NCBI RefSeq assembly: GCF_002724055.1
Contig: NZ_BDQY01000001.1
Span: 294,451 to 358,450, forward strand
Direction of reading: 5' to 3'
DNA: 64,000 nt
DNA from: Tepidibacter mesophilus
GTDB taxonomy: Bacteria; Bacillota; Clostridia; Peptostreptococcales; Peptostreptococcaceae
Below the pieces are notes generated by a model. It ran no database searches and was not told the origin of the DNA. It was given only the letters and a program-made list of their open reading frames with translations. Positions 61,436 through 64,000 of this stretch are shown piece by piece (positions within the stretch are counted from its first letter, which is position 1; every line of letters begins with the position of its first letter). The translations under genes and the position numbers were made by a program.

Positions 61436-62575
61436 CTACTTTACCCCAGGAAGAATAGCTCTAAATAAATTTCTTTTAGTAACGTTTATGAATTTAACAC
61501 TACCTTTTTTTTCAAAAGAACTTTTTATTCTATTAAAACCCATTCCACTTCCTAAAAATCTCATCTTATCATCCAAGATTAATAGCCTTTGATATATCCA
61601 ATCATTTCTTCTTGATGGATTTTTTTCTTTTACTATAGTATTTATATTATCTCCTCTAATAAGCACACCAGGATTATTTACCTCTACTTTATCTTTTCCT
61701 AAATATATAACTATCTCTCTTGTTAAATCATAATAATCTCTATGAACCAAACTATTTCTAATACATTCATAAAGAGCATCTATAGGATAATTAAAAATTT
61801 TCAAGATATTTTTAATATAATGCTCAACCTCATCCAACATATAGACTATATTTCCATGAAATATTTTTGTTGTACTCTCTTTCCCTAAATTTTCTATAAT
61901 TCTTATAGATGAACTTGTTATATATTTTTGAGGATGATTTCCAAATACCAATAATCCGCCTAAAGTAGGTACATAGTTTCCATCTTCCATATTTATGCAT
62001 ATTCCTAGATTTTCTAATAGTTCTATAGATATATCTTCATTAATATTTATCTTTTTACAGTATATACGTACTATTTTCTCATCTATTTCACTCATATCAC
62101 TTTCAATAACAGGCATCATTTCAGTATTTATAATTCCACTTTCCTCAAACATACTTGCAATTTCATGCCTTCTAGCTATATCCGTAGTAGATCCTCTTCT
62201 TATATAAAAGCTTCCATTTTGTCTTAATTGATGAGGTTTTTGGTTACTTTTAAATATTGTAAGTATTCCTAGTATTTTTCCCTCATACTCTTCATACTCC
62301 ATCTTTATATTCACAGGCGGATCTATTCTATTTGATAATATCTGCTGTATTTTTTCCTCTACATAAGAATCCTTTTGAACACCTATTACATTCTTTGTCT
62401 TATCCTCAATTCCAAATATTATATAACCCCGTCCTCCATACGTATTAGCAATTGCTAGTATATCTTTAGCCAATTCTTTTTTTTCTGCTTGAGTATTTAG
62501 ATTTATCTTCAATTTATAATCAAGTTTTGCACCCTCAGGCTTTTTTAAAAGGTTAGATATCTTATTTTTATCCAT
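61436..62575 (-). CDS. AlbA_2 (Schlafen-type) domain transcriptional regulator, RecG-like annotation
   Basis: 379 residues. N-terminal AlbA_2 domain (about 10-125): GAKLDYKLKINLNTQAEKKE, ANTYGGRGYIIFGIEDKTKN and SNQKPHQLRQNGSFYIRRGS. The C-terminal part (about 250-379) with DALYECIRNSLVHRDYYDLT and VNNPGVLIRGD, RFLGSGMGFNRI is a HATPase_c_4-type domain. Such proteins are often mislabelled ATP-dependent helicases; they are probably nucleic-acid-binding regulators. Lies 38 bases upstream of msrA on the same strand, so the two may be cotranscribed. Confidence 0.85.
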   Translation of the reverse strand: MDKNKISNLLKKPEGAKLDYKLKINLNTQAEKKELAKDILAIANTYGGRGYIIFGIEDKTKNVIGVQKDSYVEEKIQQILSNRIDPPVNIKMEYEEYEGKILGILTIFKSNQKPHQLRQNGSFYIRRGSTTDIARRHEIASMFEESGIINTEMMPVIESDMSEIDEKIVRIYCKKININEDISIELLENLGICINMEDGNYVPTLGGLLVFGNHPQKYITSSSIRIIENLGKESTTKIFHGNIVYMLDEVEHYIKNILKIFNYPIDALYECIRNSLVHRDYYDLTREIVIYLGKDKVEVNNPGVLIRGDNINTIVKEKNPSRRNDWIYQRLLILDDKMRFLGSGMGFNRIKSSFEKKGSVKFINVTKRNLFRAILPGVK

Positions 62576-62595
62576 CTAATCACCTCTCATATTCC

Positions 62596-62726
62596 AAAAT
62601 TTCGCTTCATGCTAACGCATGGCTCATATCTCCAAGAAGTCCTAATGGTCTCCTTTTCTTAAAAATATTTGCTATTTTACTTCATTAATCAATACTATCT
62701 ATACGTTTAGAATCATATTATTTCCT
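62596..62726 (+). repeat. Intergenic repeat family 1, full copy
   Basis: AAAATTTCGCTTCATGCTAA, CGCATGGCTCATATCTCCAA, GAAGTCCTAATGGTCTCC, then TTAAAAATATTTGCTATTTT, ATCAATACTATCTATACG and TTTAGAATCATATTATTTCC align with 51307-51433. A further TTTTGCTTCATGCTA follows at about 62737. Confidence 0.75.
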
Positions 62727-62847
62727 TTTTTTAGTTTTGCTTCATGCTATTTTATTTTGTAAGTTTGAAAATCTATATGTTGTTTAACTATATATTATAA
62801 CTATATGTTATAATTTAGTTACAATTTAACAAAAGGGAGCAGATAAT

Positions 62848-63744
62848 ATGGATTTTAAACAACTCGAAACATTTATAGAAATAGCAAAACATAGAAGTTT
62901 CTCAAAAGCTGCAAAAGAACTTTTTTTGACCCAACCAACTATAACTACTCATATTCAAAATCTAGAAAAAGACCTAGGAACTATCTTGATAAATAGGAAT
63001 AATAAAAATATATCTTTAACAGAACCAGGAGAAATTCTTTATTCTCACGCTCTTGAAATACTAAATTCAAGAAAAAAAGCATTGTTCAGTCTAAAAGAGT
63101 ACGAGGGAAAAATAGAGGGTGTTATAGATATAACCTCAAGTTCTATTCCCGAAACATATATACTCCCAGATATATTAAAATCTTTTATAAATGATTTCCC
63201 AGATGTAAAATTCACTATAACTCATCATGATTCACATGATGCTATAGATGAGATATTAAATGAAAAAGTAAACTTCGGATTCGTAGGTTCAAAAATTCCA
63301 AATCCGCAAATACAGTATACAGATTTAATAAAAGATGAACTTGTTTTAATAACTCCTTATAATTATGATATTATATCTGACGACTCATATGTGAGTATTT
63401 CTTCACTTAAAAGTGAAAATTTTATAATGAGGAAAGAAGGTTCAGGAACTAGAAGAGTTATAATAAATGAACTTAAAAGAAATAATCTTCCATTAGATTA
63501 TTTTAATATCCTAGCTCACGTAGAAAGTAATGAAGCAACTAAAGAAATGGTTAAGAAAGGAATAGGGCTTTCTATCGTATCTAATAAATCTATAGTAGAT
63601 GATATTAGTTCTAAATCATTAAAATCATATAAAATAAAAGAATTAGATCTTAAAAGAAAATTCTATTTTATATACTCTAAAAAAAGGATTAACACCCCTT
63701 TAGAAGAAAAATTCATAGATCATATAAGCAACTTTTTTGAATAA
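62848..63744 (+). CDS. LysR-family transcriptional regulator
   Basis: 298 residues. N-terminal winged helix-turn-helix MDFKQLETFIEIAKHRSFSK AAKELF-LTQPTITTHIQNLE, then a substrate-binding domain (about 90-298) with ITSSSIPETYILPDILKSFI and GFVGSKIPNPQIQYTDLIKD. Overall it looks like LysR proteins (CysL/YwfK-like) that in selenium-using clostridia often stand near selD; given two probable selenoproteins this is suggestive only. Upstream of it a direct repeat TATATTATAAC/TATATGTTATAAT includes a good -10. Confidence 0.85.
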   Translation: MDFKQLETFIEIAKHRSFSKAAKELFLTQPTITTHIQNLEKDLGTILINRNNKNISLTEPGEILYSHALEILNSRKKALFSLKEYEGKIEGVIDITSSSIPETYILPDILKSFINDFPDVKFTITHHDSHDAIDEILNEKVNFGFVGSKIPNPQIQYTDLIKDELVLITPYNYDIISDDSYVSISSLKSENFIMRKEGSGTRRVIINELKRNNLPLDYFNILAHVESNEATKEMVKKGIGLSIVSNKSIVDDISSKSLKSYKIKELDLKRKFYFIYSKKRINTPLEEKFIDHISNFFE

Positions 63745-63774
63745 TTAAAAATGGCACTCATTTTAATGAGTGCC
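63744..63774 (-). terminator. Hairpin between lysR and the transposase
   Basis: GGCACTCATT and AATGAGTGCC form a perfect 10-bp stem with a two-base loop; on the minus strand it is followed by ATTTTTAATT. It may terminate the transposase or both convergent genes, or mark the IS end. Confidence 0.65.
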
Positions 63775-63803
63775 CAGTTTGAAGACAAAACTTATGTACT
63801 TAG

Positions 63804-64000
63804 CTATGCTATGCATAAGTTTTTCTTTATTTTTCCATAAATTGTATGAGGAATAGCTTTTATTTGTACAAACATACTCAAAAACAGCCTTTCAGGAGAC
63901 TTATTCCATATCCAAAGGGCTAACTTTTTTAAATTGAGACATGTGAAAACAAGCAAAGCTTGCATTTTATTTTTTTTAAGACCTTTAAGTCTCGTATAAC
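63804..64000 (-). mobile_element. IS1182-type transposase, C-terminal end (cut by window edge)
   Basis: The minus frame entering at 63998 reads YTRLKGLKKNKMQALLVFTC, LNLKKLALWIWNKSPERLFL and ends KKNLCIA at TAG 63806-63804. The RGLKK-x-KMQALLxFxCxNLKKL pattern is the conserved end of IS1182/ISL3-like DDE transposases of Firmicutes. The catalytic domain lies outside the window, so activity cannot be judged. Confidence 0.8.

Noticed and set aside
62737..62800. A second family-1 repeat directly after the copy at 62596
   Set aside because: Only TTTTGCTTCATGCTA and a loose TTGAAAATC match; too short to call a separate copy.
1..64000. CRISPR array or restriction/defence island
   Set aside because: No regularly spaced direct repeats and no cas, restriction or toxin-antitoxin genes were found; the repeats seen are dispersed and in both directions.

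Overview
The window looks like chromosome from a low-GC, Gram-positive, spore-forming, amino-acid-fermenting anaerobe of the Clostridia. The evidence is strong A+T bias, a complete lysine-to-butyrate operon, a six-gene Rnf complex, rubredoxins, a spore-photoproduct-lyase-type radical SAM protein and two in-frame TGA codons that fit selenocysteine. A Peptostreptococcaceae-type organism (Acetoanaerobium, Tepidibacter or Clostridioides relatives) is my inference, not proven by a marker gene.

Layout. 1-9.3 kb is mixed accessory DNA: the start of a LacI regulator with its promoter and operator, a small P-loop kinase-like protein, an SLH surface protein, gene remnants (3.3-4.4 kb), a secreted parvulin foldase, a flavoprotein, an MscS channel and unknown membrane proteins. 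At 9.36 kb lies a peroxiredoxin whose catalytic cysteine position is TGA. 10.1-22.9 kb is one 13-gene minus-strand operon for lysine fermentation, kal-kce-atoD-atoA-kdd-kamA-kamB-kamC-kamD-kamE-crt-hbd-thl, preceded by a lysine riboswitch with an attenuator. 23-33 kb is the cell-shape and division cluster maf-radC-mreB-mreC-mreD-PBP2-minC-minD-minE-rodA-mgsA. 33.1-38.2 kb is rnfCDGEAB. 38.4-47.9 kb holds cell-wall enzymes (SPOR protein, transglycosylase, NlpC/P60), flotillin plus NfeD, a LysM-anchored 5'-nucleotidase, twin rubredoxins and an unknown protein. 48.1-51.3 kb is nadA-nadB-nadC behind a promoter with a strong palindromic operator. 51.5-60.2 kb has a ROK kinase, a radical SAM protein, small conserved proteins, tRNA-Leu(GAG), and polA-coaE-transglycosylase-peptide-binding lipoprotein. 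60.4-64 kb has a tRNA-Leu(CAA) with a very short variable region, an MsrA with TGA in place of its catalytic cysteine, a Schlafen-type AlbA_2 regulator, a LysR regulator and the C-terminal end of an IS1182-type transposase.

How it works together. Lysine is isomerised by KamA and KamDE, oxidised by Kdd, cleaved by Kce and deaminated by Kal to crotonyl-CoA. The CoA-transferase and thiolase handle the acetoacetyl arm, and Crt and Hbd join crotonyl-CoA to the same pool. Reduced ferredoxin from such fermentations is the fuel of Rnf. The most notable points are two probable selenoproteins, a lysine riboswitch that appears wired to turn a catabolic operon on, two dispersed intergenic repeat families, possible ATT start codons, and the odd tRNA-Leu.
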